Shown here one piece after another: positions 25,150 through 37,000 of a DNA stretch of 64,000 nt (the first letter of the stretch is position 1; the number at the start of each line of letters is the position of its first letter). Both the position numbers and the translations under genes were made by a program. The notes under the pieces were generated by a model. It saw only the letters and a program-made list of their open reading frames with translations. It did not search any database and was not told the DNA's origin. The DNA is from Phocoena phocoena (taxonomy: Eukaryota; Chordata; Mammalia; Artiodactyla; Phocoenidae): positions 50,220,759-50,284,758 of the forward strand of contig NC_089232.1 of the NCBI RefSeq assembly GCF_963924675.1, given 5' to 3'.

Positions 25150-26262
25150 CAGGATTCCAAAAAGCACATAAAAAGATGCTCAACATCACTAATTATTAGA
25201 GAAATGAAAATCAAAACTACAATGAGGTATCACCTCACACCGGTTAGAAGGGCCATCATCAAAAAATCTACAAACAATAAATGCTGGAGAAGATGTGGAG
25301 AAAAGGAACCCTCCTACACTGTTGGTGGGTGTAAACTGGTACAGCGACTATGGAGAACAGTATGGAGGTGCCTTAAAAAACTAAAAATAGAATTACCATA
25401 TGACCCAGCAATCCCACTCCTAGGCATATACCCGAAGAAAACAATAATTCAAAAAGATAAATGCACCCCAGTGTTCATTGCAGCACTATTTACAATAGCC
25501 AGGACATGGAAGCAAACTAAATGTCCATCAACAGAGGAATGGATAAAGATGTTGTACATATGCACAATGGAATATTACACAGACATAAAAAGAACAAAAT
25601 AATGCCATTTGCAGCAACATGGTTGGACCTAGAGATTGTCATACTGAGTGAAGAAAGACACAGAAAGACAAATATGATATTGCTTATATGTGGAATCTTA
25701 AAAAAAAGGGGTGGTACATAATGAACTTATTTACAAAACAGAAGTAGAGTCATGGATGTAGAAAACAAACTTATGGTTACCAGGTGATAAGCAGGGCGAG
25801 AGATAAATTGGGAGATTGGGACTGACATATACACACTACTATATAGATATAAAATAGATAACTAATAAGAACCTGCTGTATAGCACAGGGCACTTTACTC
25901 AATACTCTATGATGGCCTATATGGGAAAAGAATCTTAAAAAAAAAAAGAGTGGGGCTTCTCTGGTGGAGCAGTGGTTGAGAGTCCGTCTGCCGATGCAGG
26001 GGACACGGGTTCGTGCCCCAGTCCAGGAAGATCCCACATGCCGCGGAGTGGTTAGGCCCGTGAGCCATGGCCGCTGAGCCTGCGCGTCCGGAGCCTGTGC
26101 TCCGCAACGGGAGAGGCCACAACAGTGAGAGGTCCGCGTACGGAAAAAAAAAAAACAAAAAAAAAAACAGTGGATATATGTATAACTGATTTACTTTGCT
26201 GTACACCTGAAACTAACACAACATTGTAAATCAACTATACTCCAATTAAAAAAAAAAAAAAA
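25150..26262 (+). mobile_element. 5'-truncated L1, ORF2 end plus 3' UTR, with nested SINE
   Basis: ORF2 C-terminal protein text is readable: [36 protein letters not shown]-like [15 protein letters not shown] and [11 protein letters not shown]. It is followed by the 3' UTR (ACTAATAAGAACCTGCTGTA; CTGAAACTAACACAACATTG) and poly-A at 26,247-26,262. Truncated at the 5' end and disabled. Same family as 14,925-15,105. Confidence 0.9.
25954..26166 (+). repeat. Short cetacean CHR-2-type SINE inside the L1 3' UTR
   Basis: GGCTTCTCTGGTGGAGCAG to GAGGTCCGCGTACGG plus poly-A, placed between two halves of the L1 3' UTR. Short imperfect duplications AGAGTGG and ACAGTGG flank it. Confidence 0.93.
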
Positions 26263-26354
26263 GCAATGGCCGGAGATTGGCTATCCTTTGTCCTAGAGAT
26301 GGGACACTCTTAGGTGTGGCTTAAGCTACAGTTGTAGTCCCTTGGCCTGCTTCC

Positions 26355-26530
26355 TAGAGTGTATCCAATTAGCAGTAAGTGAACACCTACTATGTACAAG
26401 ACGACCTGCTAGGCACTGTGGGGGAGTAAATACAAGGCCATGGTTCCTGCCACACAGCACCTGGAAGTTGTTCAGGGAGACGGCATTTGTGAAAATGACT
26501 GTGAGATGTGTTGACAATTTAACGTAACAG
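26355..26530 (+). repeat. L2 fragment
   Basis: AGTGAACACCTACTATGTAC, CTGCTAGGCACTGTGGG and CATGGTTCCTGCCACACAGC follow the L2 3' consensus. Confidence 0.6.
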
Positions 26531-28339
26531 AAGAGATGCCCTAAGGAAATACGGGAAAGCTGGAGAAAGGGAGAATATTCTTCAGCATCTAAGCGAGATA
26601 GTAAGTGACATTTTTTTTCTTAGTTAACTGAACTGTGTTGTTTCTATTCTTGTACCTGTGGGGTGTCACCATTGAGCTATCCCACTGGTGTTTAGGGAGC
26701 AGTGGGGCTATTTAGGGAGCAGAGATCATTACAAATAATACAAAGGTTCTAAGTAGGGTAGGTGCCTTTTGAGGCTCCTACACCCACAAGCCAGACAATA
26801 GTCTCTAGCATAGCATGTTTCCACCCAGGAGTCAATTCTTCTGATCCTCCCTTTCCCAAACCAGTTATTCTAATCCTGCTCTATAACCTTTTCTTTCAAA
26901 GAGGTAGAAGAACTGTAATGGGTTTTCCTGCTCTAATTCTCTGATTGCCAGTTAATTTCCCGATTTGGAGCTAATTTACCAAACAGCTTAAAAATGTAAG
27001 GCACAGGCAAAGCTTACTGACAAGCTTTCCATTTATCATCATGGTATCTGAGGACTGGCCCTTAGCCAAGAACACAGCTTCCTCTTCTTTCCAAGAACAG
27101 ACCACTCCTTGTCAGTGTGGCTCTGCCAGATGGTTTCTTAGCCATCATCAACCAAGGTGCTATCTTCATATGTGAAAGTTATAGAGGAGTTTGAAGCCTT
27201 TTAAGAGCTGGGAACAACTGCCAAGGTCAATGCTGCATAGAACAAAACTGCACATTTTTCTGTCTGAGGATTTTTATTACGAAGAAAGCTTTAATTCATG
27301 GTCATTTGGAGAGAGCTTTTTGCTCCAAATTTTTGGTGGCTTTCTTAGCTAACTGGTTCCTTACTTTACTTATTTTTTTCTCACATTTTTGTTTGGAAAT
27401 AGTGTAGCCAAGTTTTTGTTTTGTTTTCAGTGGACAATGAACTTGGAAAGTTGTCATGTTGTTAAAAAGTATGTTAGTATAACTGATACAGTTTCTTACC
27501 AAAAGCAGTGGAGAATCCAGTTTTATCAATTTGGAAGTGAGCAGTTCTGCTTATAACAGCATATTGGGGGGTGGTGTTTAAAAATGACATAACAAGACAC
27601 TTGCTATTTATCATAGTTTCTCAAGCTGTGCCTGGAGCATCTTATCCCTTGACCCAGGCCTGCTGCAGAACAGAACGTGAACAGTGCCCCCTGGAGTTGT
27701 CCAGCCAGCAAACCTACCTCCCCACCCCATCGCATCTCATCAAAGAGCCCTTTTTCTTTATTTGGAATTCCTTATAACATAATCCTAATTTTGATTAAAA
27801 ACATATATATGCATGAAAAAGAACAGGAATAAACAAAAATATTAATAGCTGAATCTCTACAAAAAAAGATGTGTGCTCTTCACACTTTTCCTCATTTTCC
27901 AAATTTTCAACAAGAAGCATGCAGTATGTAATGAAGAAAAAGTTGGAAATGTCGTTTCAATAAGTTCTGAGAATTCTGTCTTCTCCAGGAAGCAATGAAT
28001 GACTAATTAAAAGTCCTTTTCTTTTTCTTTTTTTCCTTTGCTTCTATGTGGACTTCAGCCAATTGAATTCCTACTCTGTGCCTAGACTGAGAATTATCTC
28101 TCATCTTTCACTTTCCATGCTTTAAGAGGCCTAGACAGAATAGATGATTCTTTGAGAGGGCACTGCAATGGCACGTAGAGGCAAAGGACACCCACTGGAA
28201 AGGCTCGTGCAATGAGACAGTTATTTTAAGATCAGGACACACTTGATGCCTGGGATGGTGAGGCAGGGAGATCCCAAGACAGCAGCAGTGCTGCTGGCCT
28301 AGAGACCAAGCAGGATAGCCTGGAGCAGATCGAAGGACT
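26531..28339. other. Unannotated stretch
   Basis: No recognisable gene. A 75-codon minus-strand frame at 27,302-27,529 is Lys-rich but matches nothing I know. Confidence 0.4.
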
Positions 28340-28355
28340 CTAGGAGAGACTTCTT

Positions 28356-28478
28356 TTTTTTTTTCTCTTTGGCCACACCACACGGCTTGTGGGATCTTAG
28401 TTCCCCGACCAGGGATTGAACCCAGGGCCCCGGCATTGAGAGCACTGAGTCCTAACCACTGGGCCACCAGGGAATTCC
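28356..28478 (-). repeat. CHR-1-like SINE, antisense, 16-bp perfect TSD
   Basis: TTTGGCCACACCACACGGC, GGATCTTAGTTCCCCGACC and CCACCAGGGAATTCC. Perfect duplication CTAGGAGAGACTTCTT at 28340-28355 and 28479-28494, so the borders are exact. Confidence 0.96.
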
Positions 28479-28605
28479 CTAGGAGAGACTTCTTGAAGAA
28501 GATAAATTTAGCTAAACACCCAATTGAATCTGACCACACTGAGACAAGAGTTATACACCAGGGAGAGAATTTAGGAATAAATTAGTGATAAGCACCATGG
28601 AAGAC

Positions 28606-28644
28606 ATAGATAGATAGATGATAGATAGACAGACAGACAGACAG
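28606..28644. repeat. (GATA)n/(GACA)n microsatellite
   Basis: CATAGATAGATAGATG, then ATAGATAGACAGACAGACAG: a GATA block turning into a GACA block. Confidence 0.95.
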
Positions 28645-29050
28645 GCAATTATTTACTCCAGGGAAAACAAAGAGTTGTACAAGAAAGGAAAAATCATCAT
28701 AGTACATTACATGACCCAGCTACCAACAGCATTTAAATAATCATACTAAAGTATATATGCAATATCGGTCTAATCAAAGTGTTGATGTAACTAGTTTGAA
28801 GAGAAGACAGGAAAACAGAAAGCATGTACATGTATGTGAGTAGCAGGGAGAGGGAGGAAGATGAAACAGAGACAAATCCTCATCTTCCAACTGCGAAGTC
28901 AATTCATAATGCCTAACTGGAAAAGCAAAAGTAGCACGCCATTTGGAAATACGGAGACAGATACCAAAACAGTGAGTGAAAGTGCTTTTCTCTGGGGAGC
29001 ATGAAATGAGGGGGAGGAGCAGTAGACTTTGTTTTTCCTCGTTTTTTCTT
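28645..29050. other. Unannotated stretch
   Basis: AT-rich; no feature seen. Confidence 0.4.
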
Positions 29051-29060
29051 TGTAATAAGT

Positions 29061-29270
29061 TTTTTTTGTTTGTTTTTTGCAGTACACGGGCCTCTCACTG
29101 TTGTGGCCTCTCCCGTTGCGGAGCACAGGTTCTAAACGCGCAGGCTCAGCGGCCATGGCTCACGGGTGCAGCCGCTCCGCAGCATGTGGGATCTTCCCGG
29201 ACCGGGGCACGAACCCGTGTCCCCTGCATCGGCAGGCGGACTCCCAACCACTGCCCCACCAGGGAACCCC
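29061..29270 (-). repeat. Short cetacean CHR-2-type SINE, antisense
   Basis: Poly-T, GCAGTACACGGGCCTCTCAC to CCCCACCAGGGAACCCC. Perfect 10-bp TSD TGTAATAAGT at 29051-29060 and 29271-29280. Confidence 0.96.
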
Positions 29271-29454
29271 TGTAATAAGTATTTTTAGAACAGCCTGACT
29301 CAAACTGAGTTTGTAACTTTGGTAAAAATACAGACATTTAATAAAAGATGTTACAGCCTCTACGTATTATTTCTCACTTGCTGCCTTGTCTGAGATGAGC
29401 CCAGGGCAGGATGGATGACATATGGCAGTTTGTAATTATGCATTTTCACGATCA

Positions 29455-29580
29455 CTTTGTTGCAGACTATAAGCTCTCAAGGGCAGCCAGCATGTCTGTT
29501 TTGCTTATCGCAGTTTCATCAGCACTGAGCACTCAGCGGGCACTCAACACATACTTGTTGAGTGAATGATGAAATGGGTG
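29455..29580 (+). repeat. L2/MIR-type 3' end
   Basis: CTATAAGCTCTCAAGGGCAG, TCAGCACTGAGCACTCAGC and CAACACATACTTGTTGAGTG follow the L2 3' end. Confidence 0.6.
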
Positions 29581-29954
29581 AGGCAGATTTAGAAGTCAGC
29601 GCTCACCATCTTTACAAAAGTATACGTAACTGAAGTGTTTACAGGGGAAACGATCCAATGTCTGGGACCTGCTTTAAAATACTCCAGGAAAAGAAGAACT
29701 GTGGGGAAAAAAATGAAACAAGACTAACAAAATGTTCATAAGAATTGATGAGGACATACGGGCTCATACTAGTCTCTAGTTTTGTGTAGGCTATAGAAAA
29801 TTCCCTTAAGAAAAGAGAAATAACAATGAAGGTTGTACAGAAAGAGGATTATAAGGAAGGGGCAGCATCATGGCATAAATTTATTAAATTCAGAATTTGG
29901 TAGTTGGGAAGGTTTGTGTAACAGGGAACACATAAATAAAAATAAGGGTCAGAC

Positions 29955-30430
29955 AGAGAAAACCATAATTCAAAAAGACACATGCACCCCAAGTTCACTG
30001 CAGCACTATTTACAATAGCCAGGTCATGGAAGCAACCTAAATGCCCATCGACAGACGAATGGATAAAGAAGCTGTGGTACATATATACAATGGAATATTA
30101 CTCAGCCATAAAAAGGAATGAAATTGGGTCATTTGTCAAGACATGGATGGATCTAGAAACTGTCATACAGAGTAAGTCAGAAAAACAAATATCGTATATT
30201 AATGCATATATGTGGAACCTAGAAAAATGGTACAGATGAACCGGTTTGCAGGGCAGAAATAGAGACACAGATGTAGAGAACAAATGTATGGACACCAAGG
30301 GGGGAAAGTTGCAGGGGGCGGGTGGTGGTGGGATGAATTGGGAGATTGGGATTGACACATATACACTGATGTGTATAAAATGTATGACTAATAAGAACCT
30401 GCTGTATAAAAAAATAACTAAAATAAAATT
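29955..30430 (+). repeat. L1 3' fragment, truncated
   Basis: AATTCAAAAAGACACATGC, GCAGCACTATTTACAATAGC, GGAATATTACTCAGCC and then the 3' UTR motif AATAAGAACCTGCTGTAT. It has only the last part of ORF2. Confidence 0.88.
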
Positions 30431-30684
30431 CAAGAAAATAAAAAAGTTAAGTGTCAGAGAAGAAAAAAATCATGTCAAAAGCAAACCTTGTACCCGGGCC
30501 ATTAGCCCAAGAAGCTAAATAAATGCTGAAAGAAGGGGTAGGGATACTTAATGAAGACATGGGAAGGGAAAGTTGAATGAAGTATAGGAGTTACTGAGCA
30601 CTTTAATATTTTATCCTCCAAATATATACCAACAGTGCCTGTAGGAATAGAACTGAATGCCCCTGACGTAAAAGGCTCACACCA

Positions 30685-30910
30685 CAGCAGTGAATAACCC
30701 ATGCTCTGGAATCAGACTAGCCTGGATCTGAGTCCCGGCCCTACACGTACTAGCTGTGTGACTGTGGGCTAACTGCTGAGCCTCTCTAAGCCGTAGTTTT
30801 CTGTCTATACAGTGGGGACAGTAATAGCACCAATGAGATACAATTATTGGAGGTTCCAATGAAGTAAGTCCTGTCAAGTCTTACCCATGCCTGACTTAAG
30901 TAAATGGCTA
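30685..30910 (+). repeat. MIR, well preserved
   Basis: GCTCTGGAATCAGACTAGCC, ACTAGCTGTGTGACTGTGGG, GCCTCTCTAAGCCGTAGTT and CTATACAGTGGGGACAGTA run through most of the MIR consensus. Confidence 0.82.
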
Positions 30911-31855
30911 ACAAATGGTGGTCACTATATGCCTTGGCAAGGGATTCTGCCAAGAGAGTGAAGATCTTAGCAGTTAAGTTAAAAGGGGACAATTTTGTCA
31001 GGAAACGAACTGCACCCTCTGCAGTCCTGCCCTGTCCCTCAGGGAACCCTAGGAAACCTCCCAGAGGCACTGACCCTTACAGAGTGGCCGAGCAGTCCAC
31101 AAGTATGGCCTGCAGGTCTGTGGGACCAGCCACCAAGCAGGGTGATAAGGGTGCCTGGTCTGGGAGCTCTGGCAGCTCACGGCTGGTAGGAGATACAAGT
31201 CCCAGCCACCAAAGGCAAGAGGGACGCAACCCAAGGTTCACATTTTCTCTGTAAATGTGAAAACAGGACAGGTCCACGTCTCAGGAGAAGTGAACTTAGA
31301 AAAACAGGCCCACGTCTCAGGAAAAGTGAAACTCTTCCTGACCCAGAGGTCTGAGGAGTTTCAGAAAGGCAGAGGGAGAGTACACTGAGTGCTTGGAGGA
31401 GAACGAGGAGAAGGCGAGCGACGGTCAGCGTACATGTCTCATTTGTACACGCTACAGCCAAATCGCGCCCAGTGGGCAATGAGGGGCCACTGTGAAGGCC
31501 TTCTTTCCAACAGGGAAACAGCTCTGCAGAGATACGTTTCAGAAAGAGTCTGGTAAAAGGGGCGGGAGGTCTGGAGAACAGGAAGACGAGTCATCCAGAC
31601 CATAGGGAGCCAGGACTTGATTTAAGGTATCGAATAAGGAGAGGTTAGAATGGAGAGATAGGCAAAGACAGGAAGATTCAGTAGGACAAGATAAGCAAAT
31701 GAGATATGCCAGGCGAGGAGCAATCCAAGGTGATTCCCAGGTGTTCAGCTAAGTGACAACCAGGTGGAAGCTAGCTCGACCCTCCCTCTCAGCCAGGTCA
31801 AAATCCTTGGCTTCACCTTTGACTCCTCTTTCTCTCACACTCCACACTCCGCCCA
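30911..31855. other. Unannotated stretch
   Basis: Intergenic. The segment CAGGTCCACGTCTCAGGA/AGGCCCACGTCTCAGGA occurs twice about 40 nt apart (31,269-31,328), a local imperfect duplication. No gene seen. Confidence 0.4.
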
Positions 31856-32050
31856 GTCAACGTTCATTCAACAAATAAATGCTCACTGAATGCCAGGCAG
31901 TGTTCCAGGTACAGGGGAAGACGGCAGTGAACAAACTAGACCAAAACCCTGCCTTCGTGGAGCTGTATCTTCTAGAAGAAACAGGCAATAAATTGCCTGG
32001 AAACAGGCAATAAATAAGATAAATAAGAAAAGCATATGGTATGTTAGAGT
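31856..32050 (+). repeat. L2 fragment
   Basis: CGTTCATTCAACAAATAAAT, CAGGCAGTGTTCCAGGTAC and ACCCTGCCTTCGTGGAGC are the L2 3' consensus. A GCAATAAATTGCCTGGAAAC tandem piece follows. Confidence 0.75.
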
Positions 32051-32058
32051 CTGATAAG

Positions 32059-32142
32059 TATTGGGTTGGCCAAAAAGTTCGTTCGGGCCTTTCCATAAGA
32101 TGTTATGGAAAGACCCAAATGAACTTTTTGGCCAAACCAATA
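32059..32142. mobile_element. Mariner-derived MITE forming a near-perfect hairpin
   Basis: Left arm TTGGGTTGGCCAAAAAGTTC plus GTTCGGGCCTTTCCATAA, loop GATG, right arm TTATGGAAAGACCCAAATG plus AACTTTTTGGCCAAACCAA. The body is 32061-32140 with TA on both sides, the mariner target duplication. Four or so mismatches between the arms. No transposase. From memory the arms resemble the cattle miR-2284/2285 family, which derives from such hairpins, so a precursor miRNA is possible but unproven. Confidence 0.9.
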
Positions 32143-32149
32143 TTAGGAG

Positions 32150-33319
32150 TAAAACAAGGCAGAGAAGAGTAATAGAAGTGTACGGGGGAAAGAGTTGCAA
32201 TTTCAGCAATTCCTATCCACTCTCTTCAAAATAAATCCAGAAACAGACTTCACACAACTTCCACTACCACCAGCACGGTCCAGGCTACCATCATCTCTCA
32301 ACAGCCTCCTGCTACTGCAGTTGCTTCCCAACTTGTCTGTCTGCTTCCGCCGTTGCTCCCCTACAATCTATTCTCAGCATAGCAGCCCACAATTCCACTA
32401 AAACATAAGCCAGATGAGGTCACTCCTTCATCCCAAACTCTCCAAAGGAGGAATAGAAGTGGACCAGAAATTCCAAATGCAGCATCACAGAATACTGAAG
32501 GTCTAGCAGGAGCAGGAAACTCTAGGTTTACGGTGGAGCTAATCAGCACGGTGCTTGGGGACTTAGGTGCAGCTGCAGTGAAAACAGCTGGTTCAGTTGA
32601 TGGAGAATTAAAATGAGCAGGTCACAGAAAACGGAAAGGGCAAAGGGGCTAGGGACTCAAAGGGCCGGGAGGATGGGACTGAGCTGACTGACCCAGAGAT
32701 CTCCGAGACAGGATTCAAACACTTTCATACTATGGGGACTGGGCACAACCACCAGAGTCTGCCTCTACAGTGGCCCAGAGGCCAAGGAGTTGGCCTTTAT
32801 GTTGAGCACGGAGGGAAGCTGGTGATGAGCTCTCAGGTGAAACAGAATAAAGCATTTTTGGAGGGTGACTAGCAACTGCCTAGAGAAGAGGCTCAAAGGA
32901 GATGAAGCTGCAGGCAGGGAGGTGAGGAAGAAGGCGTTTCAGGTCTGCGGACCTAGTCTGGGGACTTGGACCTGGAGTGAAATGGGCATGTGCAGGAAAC
33001 TCAGAAGAAAGGAGCAACATATTTAGAGACTTGGGGATGGAGGTGCTGGGAAAAATTTCACCCGTGAAATATACACTGAAATGACACAATGTTTATGAAA
33101 GAAACCAAGAGGAGCCTGAAAGGGCTCAGGGTCCTCGCTTGAAGCATGGTTACAAGTACCTTGGGAGGTACTCAAAGCCTTAATAAAGGATTAACTGTAC
33201 AATTATTCCAATTTGGGGGATTAGAAAGATTATATCAAAATCAGTTGGGATTTGGTAATTTTGTGAAGCTTACTTTAATAAGTTTTAGTTTCCTTCATCA
33301 GATTTTCATAGAGAGACTG
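32150..33319. other. Intergenic stretch, L2-like scraps only
   Basis: 32,560-33,010 has weak L2-like text. No gene. The PPP1R21 transcript is predicted to end just to the right. Confidence 0.4.
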
Positions 33320-33340
33320 AAAGTTTGATATAAGTACGAA

Positions 33341-33346
33341 TTTATT
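33341..33346 (-). terminator. Candidate PPP1R21 polyadenylation signal AATAAA
   Basis: The plus-strand tttatt reads AATAAA on the gene strand and is the first perfect hexamer after the stop codon. An ATTAAA variant follows at 33279-33274 and could be an alternative site. Confidence 0.55.
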
Positions 33347-33455
33347 GACATCAATTTCCTTAAGCTATTATTCCAACACAGAGAGGGTACTGAAGAGCTG
33401 AAGACAATGATAATAAACCCACAAGATCTGAAGTTTTCAAGGCCCACTCCCTCCA

Positions 33456-33502
33456 GAACAGACAGAGAGAGCAGGAGAGAGGGAGGGGGAGAGAGAGACA
33501 AT
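33456..33502. repeat. Purine (GA)-rich tract in the PPP1R21 3' UTR
   Basis: AGACAGAGAGAGCAGGAGAG followed by AGGGAGGGGGAGAGAGAG on the plus strand. It would be a CU-rich tract in the mRNA. Confidence 0.85.
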
Positions 33503-33971
33503 GAACAAGTCTTCAAAAAGAATTGGAAACTGCTTTCAATTACAGTAAGAATTAATGACAGTTTGACAATTTAAGCTTTTTATCCAGAAACACATACCTA
33601 TTCCACAGATACCAAATTGATTACCATATCACTGAGTTTGAAAATATACAAAATATTTGTTGTTCTTACATACTGAAATTAAAGCCTAATTTTAAAAAGT
33701 GCACAGTAAAAACAGCATAAGGAAACCTACAATATCCATGGTGTGTGTACTGTTTTCCGTTTTACTGTCAACATCAAATTCTGGATTTACCTTACTGGTT
33801 ACAAATATATTTTAAATACTTCAAGGCCATTTACAACACTGACTACTTTACTAAGTCCAACAACACTCCAGCTTCCTGAAGGCGGCCAGCCCTGGACGTG
33901 GAGTCTCGGCCCCGCAGCTCCGCGCAGCAGTAGCAGCTCTGAAAAGAAGTCGCCAACCAGCTCTCTGTAAA

Positions 33972-34001
33972 CTATCGACTCTTGTTCTTTTTAGAATTCC
34001 C
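33972..34001 (-). CDS. PPP1R21: PPP1R21 last coding exon and stop
   Basis: 30 nt of coding sequence: GNSKKNKSR followed by TAG (plus-strand cta at 33972-33974). The acceptor is TTTCTTTGCACAG with AG at 34003-34002. The basic tail closes the protein. The exon then runs on into the 3' untranslated region towards lower coordinates. Confidence 0.95.
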   Translation of the reverse strand, partial: GNSKKNKSR

Positions 34002-37000
34002 CTGTGCAAAGAAAAATGTCAATAATAAGAATGCCAACCTCTAGAAAAATCATTCATGCAGTTTAGACACCAAGCTGTCTGGAAGCCATATTTCACTGTG
34101 GAAAACTTTAGTTTCCAAGAGGGAGAACAGCTGATAACCTTGCATCGCTAACTTTTGAACAGGAATCACAGAGCGGTTTGTTACTTTTAACTCTCTCCAC
34201 TTTCTCCGTCCATGAACCTTATTCCCCTGGGGTCTGAGGACAGGCAATAAAGAAAGAAAAGAAAGCTATCTTGGATTTATCAAACCTCAAATATTAATTT
34301 TGTTCCAAAGACAATGTAGTTTATGATTTCATAAAGCTGATAAAAACTTTTAGCCTGAACATGTTCCTTTGCTGTTGAAATAAACACCTTTTAAAGGGTC
34401 TTAATAGGTACTAATTTTGAACATGTGCCAACTAACACCCCAATGGTAATGATTACTGTCAAGGGGAAGATCAGATACCAGTTGAGAACAAGTTAGAGAG
34501 AAGATGTCTTAACTTATTCCCAATTCCCTCACATATGGAGATTTGGACTTTCCAGTTTTATGTAACTTTTCTTCTTTCTGGATAGGTTCAAATTCCTACA
34601 TTTAACTATTACATATAAATACTTTTTTTCATTAAGTAGGAAATGATTGCAGAACACAAACATTAAGAGCAAGATCATAGCAAACAAATGGTTTCAGGAC
34701 GTTTGTTTGGTATCCAATGGAGGCCATGTCAACTCAGCCATAAGACGATGTCATAGCAATTGAAATGACTAATAAATGGGGGAGGTGTGCAAAATATAGG
34801 AACCACAGAATGATCAAGGAAAGGTTAAGAACAGAAACTACAAAGTGAAGAAGGATCTCTAACTCAGTGTTTCATTAATGACAGATATTCTAAGGACTAG
34901 ATTAAAAAGTTCTAAGAGGGCTTAAAACTTCCCTCACTTCTAAAGTGGCTGCAATACAATTACCTTTGGGACAATGAGCTTTGCTATACCCCACAATAAC
35001 CCTTCTCAATTCAGAACCGAATGCCTTCTGCAGCTCTGAGGCCTGAAAACTTTCCCTATAATCGCTGCTACTTTTTTTCAAATGTTAGGTGCTAAAGCAG
35101 GCTTTCTCCTACTACTCCCACTAACACATGTGCTTTCTACATGAGTCGGCTATTGCCCTGATGGAATATCAAGAGGCCAAAAGCGTTAAAGGAGGCCCAA
35201 CCTCCACCCTCTACCTCCAAGCTAAAGTTCCTGAAGCACAAGTAACTGGAGAACCCGAATCAGAACCACACTGGGTGGTTACAATCATCACAAGATGTCC
35301 CAGAAAAGCATTACAGACATTCTCTGAAGCAGCCAGAGGCCAAACATTAACACAAAACTCCACTGAGAAGCAAAATTACGTAACGCAGATTCTAGTGCAT
35401 TAACATGATACATTTTCCAAGGAGATACCAACTGAGCGGGATGCTGCTCTGTACCACCACTGGCAGATGCTAAAATGAAGCTATAGTTTGTTCATCTTTA
35501 TGTCTTCCCCAGAGCCAGCACACGGCAGGAACTCAGTACATGCCTGCTAGATCGGTAAGGGGCAGCAGTGGATTTCAGAGCACAGGCTGGAGACAGTAAA
35601 TCCAAGCTGCTGGTGGCAGAGTATTGTCTGGGTTACCAAAATATGCCAAGCATCTGAGATGATGCATGAAACCAACTCCCTGGCCTCTTGAAGCTTACCT
35701 TTCATGGTAAGGGTATATACATTATGATACAACAAAGAGACATGATATGTGGATATGCCCTTCAACACAAAAACATTACCAATATCTACTGACCCCAGCC
35801 TGGACAAGCAGAGGCTTTATGGGAAATGAAATCTATGAAGTTTTTGGAATTAAAAGGACAAGACAGTCCTAGGTTATATGAATATGTATGAGAATAAATT
35901 TGCTAAAGAAGGTTACTCTTCAACAGCACCATTTTAGATTCACATAGATAAGAGTAATCCCCATCATAAACCCCCCAAGAATCCTCCTAACTAACAGAAC
36001 AGTAGCAGAAATGCCAAAAATGCCCAAAATGCCAAAAAGCAACGGTCACAGTGTTAGGGCCTCAGAGGTTAGACCTCCTCTCAACTTACAACTCAATCAA
36101 AGAATCTTCATTCTACTTTCAGATAAGAAGACAAGTGAAATGATTTATAAACACTTCAGATCTCTTAACCTTTTGTTTCTGAAACACACAGCAATGAAAT
36201 ACCTTGTATTAAATACATTAAATATTAAATATTACATTGCAGAGAGACCCCTTCCTCTCCTACCTTACTAGACATCTTTAGTGTGTCAATCTCTTCTCTC
36301 TGTTTAGATAGTGTCTCGTTCATGCTGCACAGGTGGTCGCTCATCATACTTAACTGATCCTCATAACTCCTCTTGGTAGTTGTCAGCTCATCCTAAATGG
36401 CCAGGGAAAAAGAAAAGAGAAAGCAAAACCCCACTAGTCATACCACTCTAAAGCTTTTTTAATTTAGGAAAAAAATGTTTGAAAAGTAACCTATCAAGAT
36501 GACCTATCTGATCAATTAATATGAAGGTTAAGCCACAGGACTAACAAGAGAGCTAAGTTAAAAGAAACAGGGCAGACGTTTTTCTCAGCCTTCAAAATAT
36601 GTTCGGAATTTCTTTGCAAAAATAAAAAAGTTTCCTTCTGTGCCAGGTATAAAGATGTCGCAAAAAAAAGAAGTGGGCTATATGATCTTTCTCTTAGGTT
36701 TTCCTGAACCTTCGGTGAGGTGGAGAAAGTGATCTCTGGCACGTCCCCACTACCCCACACCTTGACGGCCCACCATCCTCTAGGCAGGGCCCTCCCTGGA
36801 AGAAGCACTTTCCTCTCTCTTTCCAGCTCTCCGGCTCTAAAGGACCTTTTAAAATCTAATCCTGTGCTCCTAGCTAATCTGATAAACGAATCTGAAACCA
36901 GGAGGAAGTGCATGAATTATTTCTTTGCCTGTATCACTTCTATATTTAATAGGGGCTTTCTGGAAGCTAGGCTTTAAAACAAAGCAGTGAGTAAGGAGGA

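Larger units (their letters stand above)
33320..33971 (-). other. PPP1R21: PPP1R21 3' untranslated region (predicted)
   Basis: Starts directly after the TAG stop. The first canonical AATAAA on the minus strand is at 33346-33341, about 630 nt downstream, so cleavage is expected near 33,320-33,330. The UTR opens with a GC- and CpG-rich piece (about 33,880-33,950) unlike the AT-rich remainder. Its exact end is inferred. Confidence 0.6.

Noticed and set aside
25111..25602. 163-codon frame
   Set aside because: It is the ORF2 C-terminus of a truncated L1, not a host gene.
27302..27529. 75-codon Lys-rich minus-strand frame ending TKNLEQKALSK
   Set aside because: Considered as a processed pseudogene, but I recognise no parent protein and see no poly-A tail or target duplication.
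28606..28644. Regular short repeats that might suggest a repeat array such as CRISPR
   Set aside because: A 4-bp microsatellite without spacers in a mammalian genome.
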